NCBI GenBank assembly: GCA_946499615.1
Contig: CAMMST010000008.1
Coordinates: 1-59,716 of the forward strand
DNA: 59,716 nucleotides
Reading direction: 5' to 3'
DNA from: Enterococcus_E cecorum_B
Lineage (GTDB): Bacteria; Bacillota; Bacilli; Lactobacillales; Enterococcaceae
The notes below the pieces were generated by a model. The model had not been told where the DNA came from. It made no database searches and worked only from the letters and a program-made list of their open reading frames with translations. The position numbers and the translations under genes were made by a program. Below are positions 42,513 to 51,770 of this stretch, in pieces (positions within the stretch are counted from its first letter, which is position 1; the number at the start of each line of letters is the position of its first letter).

Positions 42513-43519
42513 TGGCAGATGAATTAACTAAAGTAGTCGACGTGATTACACCTGAGCTGTACACGGACTACATGAATATTTTTACAAAGGAAAAATCAGC
42601 GCTTTTATTATCAGGCGCAGCGGTATCAGATAGCACTGTATCAGAAAACATTTCAGCAGGTGGCTTGCTTGTCAACATGCCAATGTGGAATGACCTAAAC
42701 GGCGAAGATGAAGTCATTGATGATGGTGAGAAAGGTTTAACCACAGGAAAAATCGTAGCTAGCGCCGACATTGCAGCGGTTATGTATCGCGGGAAAGGTT
42801 GGTCAGTTAACGAGTTAGCTGGACAAATCGCAGGCTCTGACCCACTACAAGCCTTAATGACTAAAATCGGGACTTATTGGTTACGCCGTGAGCAACAAGT
42901 GTTTATCAGTGTGTTAAACGGTTTGTTTGCTGCAGCGGATAGCGGTGCAAGCTTACCAGCTGGGGTGTTAAACAAGACGCACTTGTTAGATAAAAAAGGC
43001 TCTAACATTGACAAGTATACGATTTTAGACGCTAAGCAATTGTTAGGAGATGCAGCTGACCAATTATCCATGATTGTCATGCACTCAGCAATCTATACAA
43101 GCCTACAAAAATTAGAGCTTATCGACTTTATTGAGCCTAGCCAAGGCGGCAAACGTATTCCAATCTATCAAGGTTATCGCGTAGTCGTGGATGACGGAGT
43201 GCCAAGTTACGGCTCAGGTGCGACAAAATACTACACAACTTACTTATTTGCTGAGGGCTCTATCGGTCGTAACACAGGTACACCTGGGCGTTTGACAGTG
43301 TTTGGTAAGCAACGTGACGAAGCGAAAGGTAATACCAATATCTACACTCGTCGTGCGTTCACCATGCATCCTTATGGCGTTAAATTTACCAACGTGGCTC
43401 GCGAGTCTGGCTTTATCACGCCAACTAATAAAGACCTTGCGAACCCTAAAAACTGGGAAAAAGTTTATGAAGATAAAAATATCGGTATTGTGGCTCTTTG
43501 GTGCAAACCTTTAGCTTAG
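42512..43519 (+). CDS. Major capsid protein
   Basis: The 335-residue protein follows scaffold and fits SPP1 gp13-type HK97-fold capsids (DVITPELYTDYMNIFTKEKS at the start, ISAGGLLVNMPMWNDLNG, and RRAFTMHPYGVKFTN near the end). It forms the icosahedral shell. Ribosome site AGGAGATGAC. Confidence 0.92.
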   Translation: MADELTKVVDVITPELYTDYMNIFTKEKSALLLSGAAVSDSTVSENISAGGLLVNMPMWNDLNGEDEVIDDGEKGLTTGKIVASADIAAVMYRGKGWSVNELAGQIAGSDPLQALMTKIGTYWLRREQQVFISVLNGLFAAADSGASLPAGVLNKTHLLDKKGSNIDKYTILDAKQLLGDAADQLSMIVMHSAIYTSLQKLELIDFIEPSQGGKRIPIYQGYRVVVDDGVPSYGSGATKYYTTYLFAEGSIGRNTGTPGRLTVFGKQRDEAKGNTNIYTRRAFTMHPYGVKFTNVARESGFITPTNKDLANPKNWEKVYEDKNIGIVALWCKPLA

Positions 43520-43531
43520 GCGGTGGTCGAC

Positions 43532-43906
43532 ATGATGACCGCTGAGCAAAAGCAAGTAATGACCGATACACTGGCCGAGTTAGTCAGCCCAGAGATTGAT
43601 GAGTTTCGTGTGACGTTTATTTTAAATGCGGTGGTGGACTACATTTTAAACTACTGTCATTTAGAGGCGTTACCGGACAAACTGGTTAACGTGGCGATTT
43701 TAATGGCGACAGATGCGCTGATTGATTTAAATTTACAAACCAACGCACCTGACCAGTTAGGCGAGGCTAAGAGCTTAACGGAGGGCGACTTTACAATCCA
43801 AGCTTTTACCTTAGCCGATATGACCGCGGCTATGGCGAGCCTGTCAAGTAAGTCGTATCTCAAAAAGTACTATAAGCAGCTTAACGCATGCCGGAAATTA
43901 CCTTAG
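43532..43906 (+). CDS. Head-tail connector (adaptor) protein
   Basis: The 124-residue helical protein right after the capsid gene has the pattern of gp6/gp15-type adaptors (LVSPEIDEFRVTFILNAVVDYILNYC; VAILMATDALIDL). It should bind the portal ring. I choose ATG 43532 after TTAGGCGGTGG; the GTG at 43523 lies in that site. Confidence 0.8.
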   Translation: MMTAEQKQVMTDTLAELVSPEIDEFRVTFILNAVVDYILNYCHLEALPDKLVNVAILMATDALIDLNLQTNAPDQLGEAKSLTEGDFTIQAFTLADMTAAMASLSSKSYLKKYYKQLNACRKLP

Positions 43907-43918
43907 GAGGTGGTCGTC

Positions 43919-44308
43919 ATGAGCTTTTACGACCGCGCGAGGGGAATTTTCGAAAAGCAATACAATTGCACTTTTAAGCTGTTTAACCTGCAGACGGTAT
44001 CCAAGGAGTCAGACAGTCCGTTTGATGATCCGTATGACGTGAGCGAGTGGGTTGAGATTTTAAGTGACCAGCCTTGTCGCATCAGCATGCGCACACAGTC
44101 AGGGCCAGCAGAGGTTAAACAGCCTTATGCTGAGGCTGACTTAGTCCCTTATCTGTACTGCTCACCGTTGCTTGAGATTGCAGCAGGTAGTCGTGTGGAA
44201 GTCACAGACGTGCACGGCCATGTCACCTTGTACGAGTTAAGCGGCTTGCCTTTAAATCATTATGTGACGCATCAAGAAATCCAACTGCGAAAGGTGGTTA
44301 AAGCATGA
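43919..44308 (+). CDS. Head closure (stopper) protein
   Basis: The 129-residue strand-rich protein, MSFYDRARGIFEKQYNCTF to VTHQEIQLRKVVKA, takes the gp16-like stopper place between adaptor and gp10-type protein. ATG 43919 is chosen after AGGAGGTGG. Overlaps the next gene by 4 bases (ATGA). Confidence 0.75.
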   Translation: MSFYDRARGIFEKQYNCTFKLFNLQTVSKESDSPFDDPYDVSEWVEILSDQPCRISMRTQSGPAEVKQPYAEADLVPYLYCSPLLEIAAGSRVEVTDVHGHVTLYELSGLPLNHYVTHQEIQLRKVVKA

Positions 44309-44727
44309 GTTTTGATTTTAGCGAGATTAAAGAATTTGCTAACCACCTTAGCGCGGTTAAGTTTTCAAGTGATGAGTTTAAACTCAGCGCAGGCAAGACA
44401 ATCGGTGCCATGATGAACGCAAGCCTGAAAAATCTGACCCCTGTTGGCCAGTATCCCGAGAGTAGCGGAAAACAAGGCGGAACGTTAAGGCGAGGCTGGT
44501 TTAAATGCCCCACGGTGTTGCAAGGCTTAGATGTCATCGTTGAGTCTCAAAACAACACGTATTATGGGCCTTTTGTCAATTACGGTCACCGCACACGAGG
44601 CGGAAAAGGCTGGGTCGAGGGTCAGTTTTTTGTGGAGAAAGCTTTAGCCGAGGTTGACGAAAAAATCGACCCTATCCTAGAGGCACGTTACATGGCGTAT
44701 CTTGAGGAATTAATGGGAGGGAAATAA
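44305..44727 (+). CDS. HK97 gp10-type tail/neck protein
   Basis: The 140-residue protein has the gp10 pattern: TPVGQYP near residue 50, LRRGW, NNTYYGPFVNYGHRTRGG and WVEGQFFVEKAL. These proteins act in tail completion or as neck elements. Confidence 0.85.
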   Translation: MSFDFSEIKEFANHLSAVKFSSDEFKLSAGKTIGAMMNASLKNLTPVGQYPESSGKQGGTLRRGWFKCPTVLQGLDVIVESQNNTYYGPFVNYGHRTRGGKGWVEGQFFVEKALAEVDEKIDPILEARYMAYLEELMGGK

Positions 44728-45159
44728 ATGGACATCATGACAGCTATCGGGACTGCGTTAAAGGTGGCCATTCCCGACATTAAGAGAATTTATCGCGAAA
44801 AAACGGAACAAGGCTTTATCGGCCACAGTTTTTATGTCTACCCGATTATCGAGCGCGCCACTGCTGAGCTTGAGAACTATGAAATGCGACGCTTGAGCTA
44901 CTGCGTCGTGTATTTCCCGGACGAAAGCAAGAGCAAGCGCAATATTAACCAACAATTAGATGAGATGCGAGCGCGGTTACTGGACAATGTGACGCATCTG
45001 CCTGAGGTCAATTTAAGACTTTTAGACAGAGAAGCAGAACCAGTCGACGGCGCTTTAAATTTTACCTTTAGTGTGCGTTATCGCGGCGTGTATGAACAGG
45101 AATACAACCCGATGACTTCGTTAACACAGAAAGGAGGAGTTGCAGAAAATGGCAACTAA
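44728..45159 (+). CDS. Tail terminator-like protein (DUF6838 type)
   Basis: The 143-residue protein begins at the base after the previous stop. FYVYPIIERATAELENYEMRR and VDGALNFTFSVRYRGV fit the small tail terminator proteins of PBSX-like phages, which cap the tail tube. Overlaps the next start by 11 bases. Confidence 0.7.
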   Translation: MDIMTAIGTALKVAIPDIKRIYREKTEQGFIGHSFYVYPIIERATAELENYEMRRLSYCVVYFPDESKSKRNINQQLDEMRARLLDNVTHLPEVNLRLLDREAEPVDGALNFTFSVRYRGVYEQEYNPMTSLTQKGGVAENGN

Positions 45160-45340
45160 AAAAAAGAGCGAGGCAAAATCCGAGCCTACTTACAGCAAGT
45201 CAGAGATTTTGCAAGCGACAGACGCCTTTACGCGTATCGAACGCGACTTCTTGTCTGTTTACCTATTAGACGGACAAGCTTACACGCTTACAGACGCGCG
45301 AAAGGTACTAAATCAAAAACTAAAGGAGGCTATTAAATAA
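45149..45340 (+). CDS. Small tail-module protein
   Basis: The 63-residue protein has a Lys-rich start (MATKKKSEAKSE) and a helical rest (SEILQATDAFTRIERDFLSVYLL). It sits between the tail terminator and sheath genes, as an unnamed protein does in many PBSX-like phages. ATG 45149 follows AAGGAGGAG. Confidence 0.7.
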   Translation: MATKKKSEAKSEPTYSKSEILQATDAFTRIERDFLSVYLLDGQAYTLTDARKVLNQKLKEAIK

Positions 45341-46644
45341 TGGCTGGAGGTATTTGGACAGCGCAGGACAAGGTACGTCCGGGCGCTTACATCAATGTAC
45401 AAGGCAATGGCAAGGTCGGCACTAGCTCTACAGTGAGTGGCATCACGACCTTACCGTTGCCTTTAAAATTTGGGCCAGTTGGCGAGGTCCTAGAGTTAGA
45501 TGCGACAAGCGATTTAACGATTTTAGGTAACACGTTGAGCGACCCCGAAATGTTGTTACTTCGCGAGGCGTTTAAACGTGCACGTAAAGTCTTACTTTAC
45601 CGTGTGGGCGGTGGCAATAAGGCAACCAAAACAGAGGGACAGCTAACCGTGACTGCGCAATATCCAGGCACACGCGGTAATGCTATCTCAGTGGTGGTTA
45701 CTGCTAATGCTAACTTAGCGTCAACTTTTAATGTGGTGACTTATCTTGACGGGGTGGCTGTAGATACGCAAACAGCCAAGACAGTAGAAGAGTTACAAGC
45801 GAATAAGTTGGTTACTTTTAGTGGGACTGGCGCGTTAACTAAAGCCACAATCGCTTTAGAGGGCGGAACAGACACCGAAGCACAAGCCAACGATTACGCG
45901 AAATATTTCGAGGCTATCCAAGTGTATGAATTTAACACTATGGCTTTACCTGTCACTGATGATGGCATCAAAGCAACCGCAGCAGCGTTTATCAAACGAT
46001 TACGTGATGAAGAGGGCTATAAGGTCCAATTAGTCGTGGCCAACTATGACGCGAACCACGAGGCAGTGATTAACGTGTCTAATGGCGTGGTCTTAGCCGA
46101 CGGAACCAAGTTATCTGCAGAACAGTGTACCGCCTGGGTCGCTGGGGCAACTGCAAGTGCTGGTGTGGCTGGAAGCTTAACGTATGCCACTTATGACGGA
46201 GCGGTGGATGCCAACCCTCGCATGATCAATAGCGACATCATTGATGCGTTGAAAGTGGGTAAGTTTATCTTTACTGAAAAACGAGGCACTGCAGTCGTCG
46301 AGCAAGACATTAACAGCTTGCATACCTTTACTAAAGAAAAAGGTAAGGACTTTAGTAAAAACCGTGTCTTACGTGTCCTTGACGACATCGCGAACAGCTC
46401 TAAAAAGACCTTTGAAGATAACTATATCGGCAAGGTTAACAATAACACAGACGGTCGTGAGTTATTTAAAGCCGACCGCATCGTCTACTTTGACCGCTTG
46501 CAAGGTATGGGCGCAATCGAGAATTTCGTACCAGACGACATCACTATTGCACAAGGCGAAACCAAGGACAGCGTCTTGTTGGATGTCAAAGTCCAACCGG
46601 TCGACGCAATGGAAAAATTATACATGACGGTAATCGTCGAGTAG
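45340..46644 (+). CDS. Contractile tail sheath protein (XkdK-like)
   Basis: The 434-residue protein has the sheath start GGIWTAQDKVRPGAYINVQG, an inserted strand domain (about 100-180) and the conserved end RINxDIxxLTF-like DINSLHTFTKEKGKDFSKNRVLRVLDDIA with the last strand VQPVDAMEKLYMTVIVE. Its presence shows the phage has a contractile tail. Start shares one base with the previous stop. Confidence 0.93.
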   Translation: MAGGIWTAQDKVRPGAYINVQGNGKVGTSSTVSGITTLPLPLKFGPVGEVLELDATSDLTILGNTLSDPEMLLLREAFKRARKVLLYRVGGGNKATKTEGQLTVTAQYPGTRGNAISVVVTANANLASTFNVVTYLDGVAVDTQTAKTVEELQANKLVTFSGTGALTKATIALEGGTDTEAQANDYAKYFEAIQVYEFNTMALPVTDDGIKATAAAFIKRLRDEEGYKVQLVVANYDANHEAVINVSNGVVLADGTKLSAEQCTAWVAGATASAGVAGSLTYATYDGAVDANPRMINSDIIDALKVGKFIFTEKRGTAVVEQDINSLHTFTKEKGKDFSKNRVLRVLDDIANSSKKTFEDNYIGKVNNNTDGRELFKADRIVYFDRLQGMGAIENFVPDDITIAQGETKDSVLLDVKVQPVDAMEKLYMTVIVE

Positions 46645-46662
46645 TTAGGAGGTAAGTAAGAT

Positions 46663-47127
46663 ATGTCATTTTTAAACGCTAACGACGTCATTAACGGTCG
46701 CGAGGGCACAGCTTTTATTACGATTGACGGGCGCAATATTCCGATGTTTTTCTTAAAAAATATTGAGGCGACAGTGGAATTAAATAAAGCAGAGGTCCCT
46801 GTATTAGGTACGCGCATGGTCCAACAAAAAGTGACCAATGCCTCAGGCTCTGGCTCGATGACAATCCATAAAGTAACGAGTGAGTTTGCTAAAATCGGCG
46901 TGGATTACTTAAAATCAGGTCGTATCCCTGATGTAACGATTAAAGTGACCAATGATGACCCTCAATCGTCAATCGGTCGCCAATCGACATTATTAAAACA
47001 CGTTATTTTAGATAGCGTGGTTATCGCAAAATTAGATGTTGAGTCAGATACTTTGGACGAAGATTGCGACTTTACATTTAACGACGCAGACCTTTTAGAA
47101 ACATTTGTAGAGCCTACCTTGTTATAA
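46663..47127 (+). CDS. Tail tube protein (XkdM-like, DUF2001)
   Basis: The 154-residue protein follows the sheath, as XkdM does in PBSX: INGREGTAFITIDGRNIPMFFLKNIEATVE, GSMTIHKVTSEF and VIAKLDVESDTLDEDCDFTF. It polymerises into the inner tail tube. GGAGG precedes the ATG. Confidence 0.92.
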   Translation: MSFLNANDVINGREGTAFITIDGRNIPMFFLKNIEATVELNKAEVPVLGTRMVQQKVTNASGSGSMTIHKVTSEFAKIGVDYLKSGRIPDVTIKVTNDDPQSSIGRQSTLLKHVILDSVVIAKLDVESDTLDEDCDFTFNDADLLETFVEPTLL

Positions 47128-47145
47128 TCGTATGGCTCTTTTTTT

Positions 47146-47194
47146 GTGTGCAGCAGAGAGCAGCAAGAGTGCACCGCTGCACACGTTTTAATTT
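47146..47194 (+). terminator. Hairpin after the tail tube gene
   Basis: GTGTGCAGC (47146-47154) pairs perfectly with GCTGCACAC (47176-47184) around 21 bases, followed by GTTTTAATTT. A partial terminator or 3' stabiliser would give more sheath and tube than the downstream proteins, which are needed in few copies. Confidence 0.65.
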
Positions 47195-47211
47195 AAGGAG
47201 GACTAAAAACA

Positions 47212-47616
47212 ATGGCAGAAATTATCGATATTAAATCTTTTCTAGTTAAACCTGAGGCAGAGCGTCGCGAGATTAAATTTGACCGCTTTGACGCCCCTTT
47301 TATCATTGAGAGTATTACGGAGCATGAAAATGCACGCTTACGTAAAATCAGCACCACACAAAAGCGTAATCGACAAGGGCAAACAGAAAAGTCTTTAAAT
47401 ACAGAATTGTATGTAGCTAACTTAATGGCACGCAGCGTGGTGCAGCCTGATTTAAATAATGCAGAACTGCAAAGCTTTTTTGCCACAGAGGGCTCAGCAA
47501 GTGATACTTTGAGCGCTATGTTACTACCAGGTGAGTTTGCCAACTTGCAAGAGGCAGTCTTAGAGCTTAACCACTTTGACGATGAGCTAGAAGTGCGTGA
47601 ACAAGTAAAAAAATAA
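47212..47616 (+). CDS. Tail assembly chaperone, first part (XkdN-like)
   Basis: The 134-residue protein lies between tube and tape measure, the fixed place of tail chaperones (FDAPFIIESITEHENARLRKIS; LNTELYVANLMARSVVQPDL as in XkdN). It ends GTA AAA AAA TAA, a slippery A7 directly before the stop, and the next frame overlaps the stop. See the fusion entry below. AAGGAGG precedes ATG. Confidence 0.9.
   Translation: MAEIIDIKSFLVKPEAERREIKFDRFDAPFIIESITEHENARLRKISTTQKRNRQGQTEKSLNTELYVANLMARSVVQPDLNNAELQSFFATEGSASDTLSAMLLPGEFANLQEAVLELNHFDDELEVREQVKK
47607..47613 (+). other. Slippery sequence A AAA AAA for -1 frameshift
   Basis: The seven A bases are in the canonical X XXY YYZ phase (third base of GTA, then AAA AAA), directly before TAA. 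A -1 slip enters ATA ATG CAG, the frame of the next gene. Confidence 0.7.
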
Positions 47617-47804
47617 TGCAGGATGAGGGAAGTGGCGACTTTTGGTATGCCTATCATGCTTACCACAATAACAATTTACTACCCTCTCAATATGCACGCC
47701 TCAGCCCTAAAGAAAGAGGCATGATCATGGCCTTTATCGACCTAAAAATTGAGGCGGAGGAAAAGGAATATAAGAAGATGAAATCTCAATCTAAAAGGAG
47801 GTAA
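47616..47804 (+). CDS. Tail assembly chaperone, second part (frameshift extension)
   Basis: This 62-residue frame (MQDEGSGDFWYAYHAYHNN ...) begins at an ATG overlapping the stop of the first chaperone frame, but no ribosome site precedes it. It is most simply read as the extension made by -1 frameshifting, giving a protein of about 197 residues, as with lambda gpG and gpGT and P2 E and E+E'. Separate reinitiation cannot be excluded. The Lys-rich end precedes the tape measure gene. Confidence 0.75.
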   Translation: MQDEGSGDFWYAYHAYHNNNLLPSQYARLSPKERGMIMAFIDLKIEAEEKEYKKMKSQSKRR

Positions 47805-47809
47805 GGCCA

Positions 47810-50800
47810 ATGGCTAAGACGTTAACAGCGACTCTTGCCTTGCGTGATAAGTTTACCAAGACACTGAATAAAATCGACTCAGGTCTTGCAGCAACCGTAC
47901 AGCGCATGGAAGAGCTGAAACAAAAAGCAACTGCCCCAGCGCAGGCGTTTAATAATTTAGCCACGAAAGCACAAAGCGCCATGAGTCGCATGAGTAATGG
48001 CATTAAATCTGGCATGAGTGCAGCGAGTAACGTGGTCAAGTCGGGTGCAAGCCGCATTATTAGTCTATTTGGCAATTTTGGAAACCGTATTTCCAGCGCG
48101 TTAAAATTAGACAGCATTAAAAGCACCTTTAGTAACGCATTTAACACCTTTACAAGCACAGCGAAACGCGTCATGAGTAATGTCGTATCGAGTGTACAGA
48201 CAGGCATGGCTAAGGTCGGCATGGCGATTAAAGCCAGCGCACCTTACTTTAAAGAGTTTGGTAAGGACTTTAAAAAGGGTTTTGAACAATCAGGTAAGGT
48301 TGTTATGGGATTTGGCGACAAGTTGCTAAACGTGACTAAAGTTGCTGCTCTAGGCGGTGCCGCTGCGGTCGTTGGATTAGGCAAAAAGGTCTATGACGTG
48401 GCTGGTGGCTTTGACCAACAAATGGCCAGAGTTAACGCGATTACTGATGAGGTTGGTGTGTCATACGCTGACTTACGTAAACGAGCAATTGACTTAGGGG
48501 CACAGACAGCTTTTAGCGCAAAAGAAGCTGCTGCAGGTATGGAAAATATGGCCTCAGCAGGTTTTAACACTAAAGAGATTTACGACTCAATGCAAGGTGT
48601 GCTTGCCTTAGCAGCCGTATCAGGTGGAGACGTGGCGCTTGCTGCAGAAAACAGTGCATCTGCCTTGCGTGGCTTTGGTTTAGAAGCAAGTCAAGCTGGG
48701 CATGTTGCTGATGTGTTCGCACAAGCAGCCGCCAAGACCAATGCAGAAGTCGCTGACATGGGCGAGGCGATGAAATATATTGCACCGGTGGCACATTCCA
48801 TGGGCATCTCGCTTGAAGAAACAGCCGCCGCGGTTGGTATCTTATCGGACAGCGGGATTAAAGGCTCTCAAGCCGGTACCTCTCTACGTGGGGCGCTCTC
48901 TCGATTAGCTAAACCGACTAAGGCGATGCACGAAACTATGGATGCGCTAGGGTTGAGTTTTTATGACTCAAACGGAAACATGAAATCTCTAGCCGACCAA
49001 GTCGGTATGTTAAAAACAGCCTTTAAGGGCTTAACGCCCGAACAGCAACAAAACGCCTTAGTAACCTTGTACGGCCAAGAGTCCTTGTCTGGTATGTTAG
49101 CCTTAATCAGTGCAGGACCTGACAAGCTTCGTGAGTTGACTAAGTCCTTTGAACAATCTGGTGGAGCTGCAGATAAGATGGCGCAACAAATGCAAAATAA
49201 TCTACCATCTAAGATTGAGCAGATGTTTGGTGCGCTCGAGTCGGTCGCTATCCGCATCGGCGACAAGCTATTTCCGATTATCGCGCCTCAAATTGAGAAG
49301 TTAACTGACTGGATTGACAAGACCTTTAGCGAGGTTAACATTGGTAAGTTTATCGGCAATCTTGGCAAGTATGGACAAGTGCTTGTAAGTACTTTTAACG
49401 ATGTGAAAGGCCCAGTATCTGACGCCTTTAGCGCGATTATGGACAGTCTCGACAAGTTAAATGGTAAATTTGGCAGTGCGAAGAGTGTCGACGGGTTTAA
49501 ACAGTCCATGCAGACGGTTGCTGATACGATTAAAGGCATTGCAAAGTTTGCAGAAAATCACAGTGATGCCATTGCTAAACTAATTGACATGTTACCTAAA
49601 CTGGTGGTCGGTTTTACAGCCTTTAAAATTGGTAAAGGCGTGCTCAGTCCATTACTTAAATTTGGCGGTGGCCTAGCCTCAATGGCCAAGGCATCGGGTA
49701 CACTAGTTAAAAATCTAGCAAAACTGAAAAAACCAAAACTTCCTAAAACACCGAAAACCCCTAAAGTGCCAACGCCTAGCACGCCGACCGTTCCAACAGC
49801 GCCAGACACGACTGCGGTGGATACCGCGGCCAACAGTGCACAGAGCGCAGCTGGCAAGTGGGTGCAATACGGTAAGGCGCTATTTCTAGTAGGCGCTGGG
49901 GTCGCTTTAGTTGGCGCAGGCTTTTGGCTTATGGCTGATGCTGCGACTAATCTAGCCAGTGCAGGTGGGGCCGCGATTGCCACATTCTTCGGCATGGTCG
50001 TAGCTATTGGTGCATTACTGGCCATTGTCGGCTATTTAGGCCCTCAACTCTCAGCAGGGGCCGTCGGTATGGTTGCCTTTGGTGCTATGGTCGTACTTGT
50101 GGCAGCTGGTATGTGGCTCGCCTCGACAGCAGCGATACAGTTGGCCAGCGCAGGCGGCGTCGCGATTGCCGTGTTCTTCGGCATGTTCGTGGCGGTCGGT
50201 TTACTTGCTGCAGTGTTTGCTGCTTTAGGTCCAGCCCTAACCGCTGGCGCTATTGGTATGCTAGCCTTTGGCGCGGCTATGGTGCTAGTTGGTTTAGCTT
50301 TAGCGATTGCTACACCAGCGCTCGAAGTATTACCGCCAGTCATTGAGGCACTTGGCACAGCCTTTGCAACTGCAGCCGAGGGTGTCGGTAATGCGGTCAA
50401 CACGATTTTAGACGGCGTGTCTCAATTAATCGACTCAATCGGTAATGGCTTGAGAAACGTGTTAGACGGAGTGGCTGGCGTGTTTGACAGTATTGGTAAT
50501 GCTGCTCTAAACGCTGGGAAAGGATTAAAAGCAGCCGCCTCTGGTCTTAAGACGATTGCAGGTTTAGGTGCATGGGGGCTTACTAAGTCACTTGGAGCAC
50601 TTACCGCTGGGCTTGGTTCGTTAACTGCCCACAGTGGCGCGTTACAAGAGTTAGGCAGCGGCATGCAGACACTTGCTACTGCGACTATGATGCTTGGCGC
50701 AGGCGTGGCGGTGTTTGGCGCCCTATCTAGTGCCGTCATTAGTGTAGGTAGCGCGATGCAAGTCATGTCAGGCAACTTTACGACCTTTACAAGTCAGTTA

Positions 50801-51757
50801 ACTAATCTAGGCGCTAACATCATGGTGGCCGTTCCGCCGTTTATGGTATTGGCTAACGCAAGCACGCAACTAAGCGCGACCTTGTTGGCTAGCATGGTCG
50901 GCATCACGATTTTTGCTAGCGCCTTAACGATGTTAGTCGGTATGGCAGGCATTGCAGGTGCGGCCGTGATGATGTTAGCCAGTGGCATCGCCTCAATCGG
51001 TGGGGCAATTGGCGCTTATACTGGCGCAATCATGACTGCGGTTGCCATTACAATGTTACTAGGGGCTACCTCTCAAATGGTGGCTGCCTTAGTCGTGGCA
51101 AGCTTTACCACTGGTATGGCACAAGCAACTGCAGCAGTCGTGAGTGGCACGGCGCAGATGACTGCCGCCTTTAGTGCAGGCATGGCTACCGCCTTAAGCA
51201 TTGTGACTGCAGGTAGCGCGTCAATCGTCTCTGCGTTTAGTGGCCTAGCTGGTCAGTTGAGAGCGGCTGGCTCGTATGCTATGGCAGGGTTGACTGCTGG
51301 GCTTGCTAGTGGGGCAGGTGCAGCCATTGCACAAGCGCGGTCAATCGCTAATCAAATCGCCTCTACTATTCAAGGGGCTCTTAAAATCCACTCACCGTCT
51401 CGGGTTATGATGCAAATCGGGGACTTCGTTGGCCAAGGCTTGGCGAAAGGTATCGAGGGCACCAAACGAATGGTGCAGTTATCAAGTAGTAAGCTAGCTG
51501 ACCAGGTCAAACCAAAACCTCTAGGCGGTGAGGGACCGGACTTCGACCCAGGTGATATGGGTTACACCATGACTCTTGATGATCGTAACAAGATGCAGGC
51601 GAGTGGCACGCAAGCCGTGTATGTAAACCAAAAACAAGTGACGCCGCAAGTAACGTTAAACGTAACCAATAATAATGGCGAGCCAATCGATACAGATGCG
51701 CTCATTGCTAAAGTTGAGGATGCGATTATTGCTGCGGCTGAGTCAGATTTAAGTTAG
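47810..51757 (+). CDS. Tape measure protein
   Basis: This 1315-residue protein sets tail length. An N-terminal coiled coil (1-150) is followed by a TP901-type tape measure core (MARVNAITDEVGVSYADLRKRA; AGMENMASAGF; SDSGIKGSQAGTSLRGALSRL), a Pro/Thr linker (645-670) and a very hydrophobic region (690-1200) with an internal duplication of about 63 residues (704-766 and 767-829, both with LASAGG.AIA.FFGM). The C-terminus is a globular domain. GGAGGTAAGG precedes ATG. Confidence 0.95.
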   Translation: MAKTLTATLALRDKFTKTLNKIDSGLAATVQRMEELKQKATAPAQAFNNLATKAQSAMSRMSNGIKSGMSAASNVVKSGASRIISLFGNFGNRISSALKLDSIKSTFSNAFNTFTSTAKRVMSNVVSSVQTGMAKVGMAIKASAPYFKEFGKDFKKGFEQSGKVVMGFGDKLLNVTKVAALGGAAAVVGLGKKVYDVAGGFDQQMARVNAITDEVGVSYADLRKRAIDLGAQTAFSAKEAAAGMENMASAGFNTKEIYDSMQGVLALAAVSGGDVALAAENSASALRGFGLEASQAGHVADVFAQAAAKTNAEVADMGEAMKYIAPVAHSMGISLEETAAAVGILSDSGIKGSQAGTSLRGALSRLAKPTKAMHETMDALGLSFYDSNGNMKSLADQVGMLKTAFKGLTPEQQQNALVTLYGQESLSGMLALISAGPDKLRELTKSFEQSGGAADKMAQQMQNNLPSKIEQMFGALESVAIRIGDKLFPIIAPQIEKLTDWIDKTFSEVNIGKFIGNLGKYGQVLVSTFNDVKGPVSDAFSAIMDSLDKLNGKFGSAKSVDGFKQSMQTVADTIKGIAKFAENHSDAIAKLIDMLPKLVVGFTAFKIGKGVLSPLLKFGGGLASMAKASGTLVKNLAKLKKPKLPKTPKTPKVPTPSTPTVPTAPDTTAVDTAANSAQSAAGKWVQYGKALFLVGAGVALVGAGFWLMADAATNLASAGGAAIATFFGMVVAIGALLAIVGYLGPQLSAGAVGMVAFGAMVVLVAAGMWLASTAAIQLASAGGVAIAVFFGMFVAVGLLAAVFAALGPALTAGAIGMLAFGAAMVLVGLALAIATPALEVLPPVIEALGTAFATAAEGVGNAVNTILDGVSQLIDSIGNGLRNVLDGVAGVFDSIGNAALNAGKGLKAAASGLKTIAGLGAWGLTKSLGALTAGLGSLTAHSGALQELGSGMQTLATATMMLGAGVAVFGALSSAVISVGSAMQVMSGNFTTFTSQLTNLGANIMVAVPPFMVLANASTQLSATLLASMVGITIFASALTMLVGMAGIAGAAVMMLASGIASIGGAIGAYTGAIMTAVAITMLLGATSQMVAALVVASFTTGMAQATAAVVSGTAQMTAAFSAGMATALSIVTAGSASIVSAFSGLAGQLRAAGSYAMAGLTAGLASGAGAAIAQARSIANQIASTIQGALKIHSPSRVMMQIGDFVGQGLAKGIEGTKRMVQLSSSKLADQVKPKPLGGEGPDFDPGDMGYTMTLDDRNKMQASGTQAVYVNQKQVTPQVTLNVTNNNGEPIDTDALIAKVEDAIIAAAESDLS

Positions 51758-51770
51758 GAGGTGGTGCGCT

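Noticed and set aside
47146..47184. tRNA-like or small RNA gene between tail tube and chaperone
   Set aside because: A single hairpin with no further arms and no promoter; better read as terminator or stabiliser.
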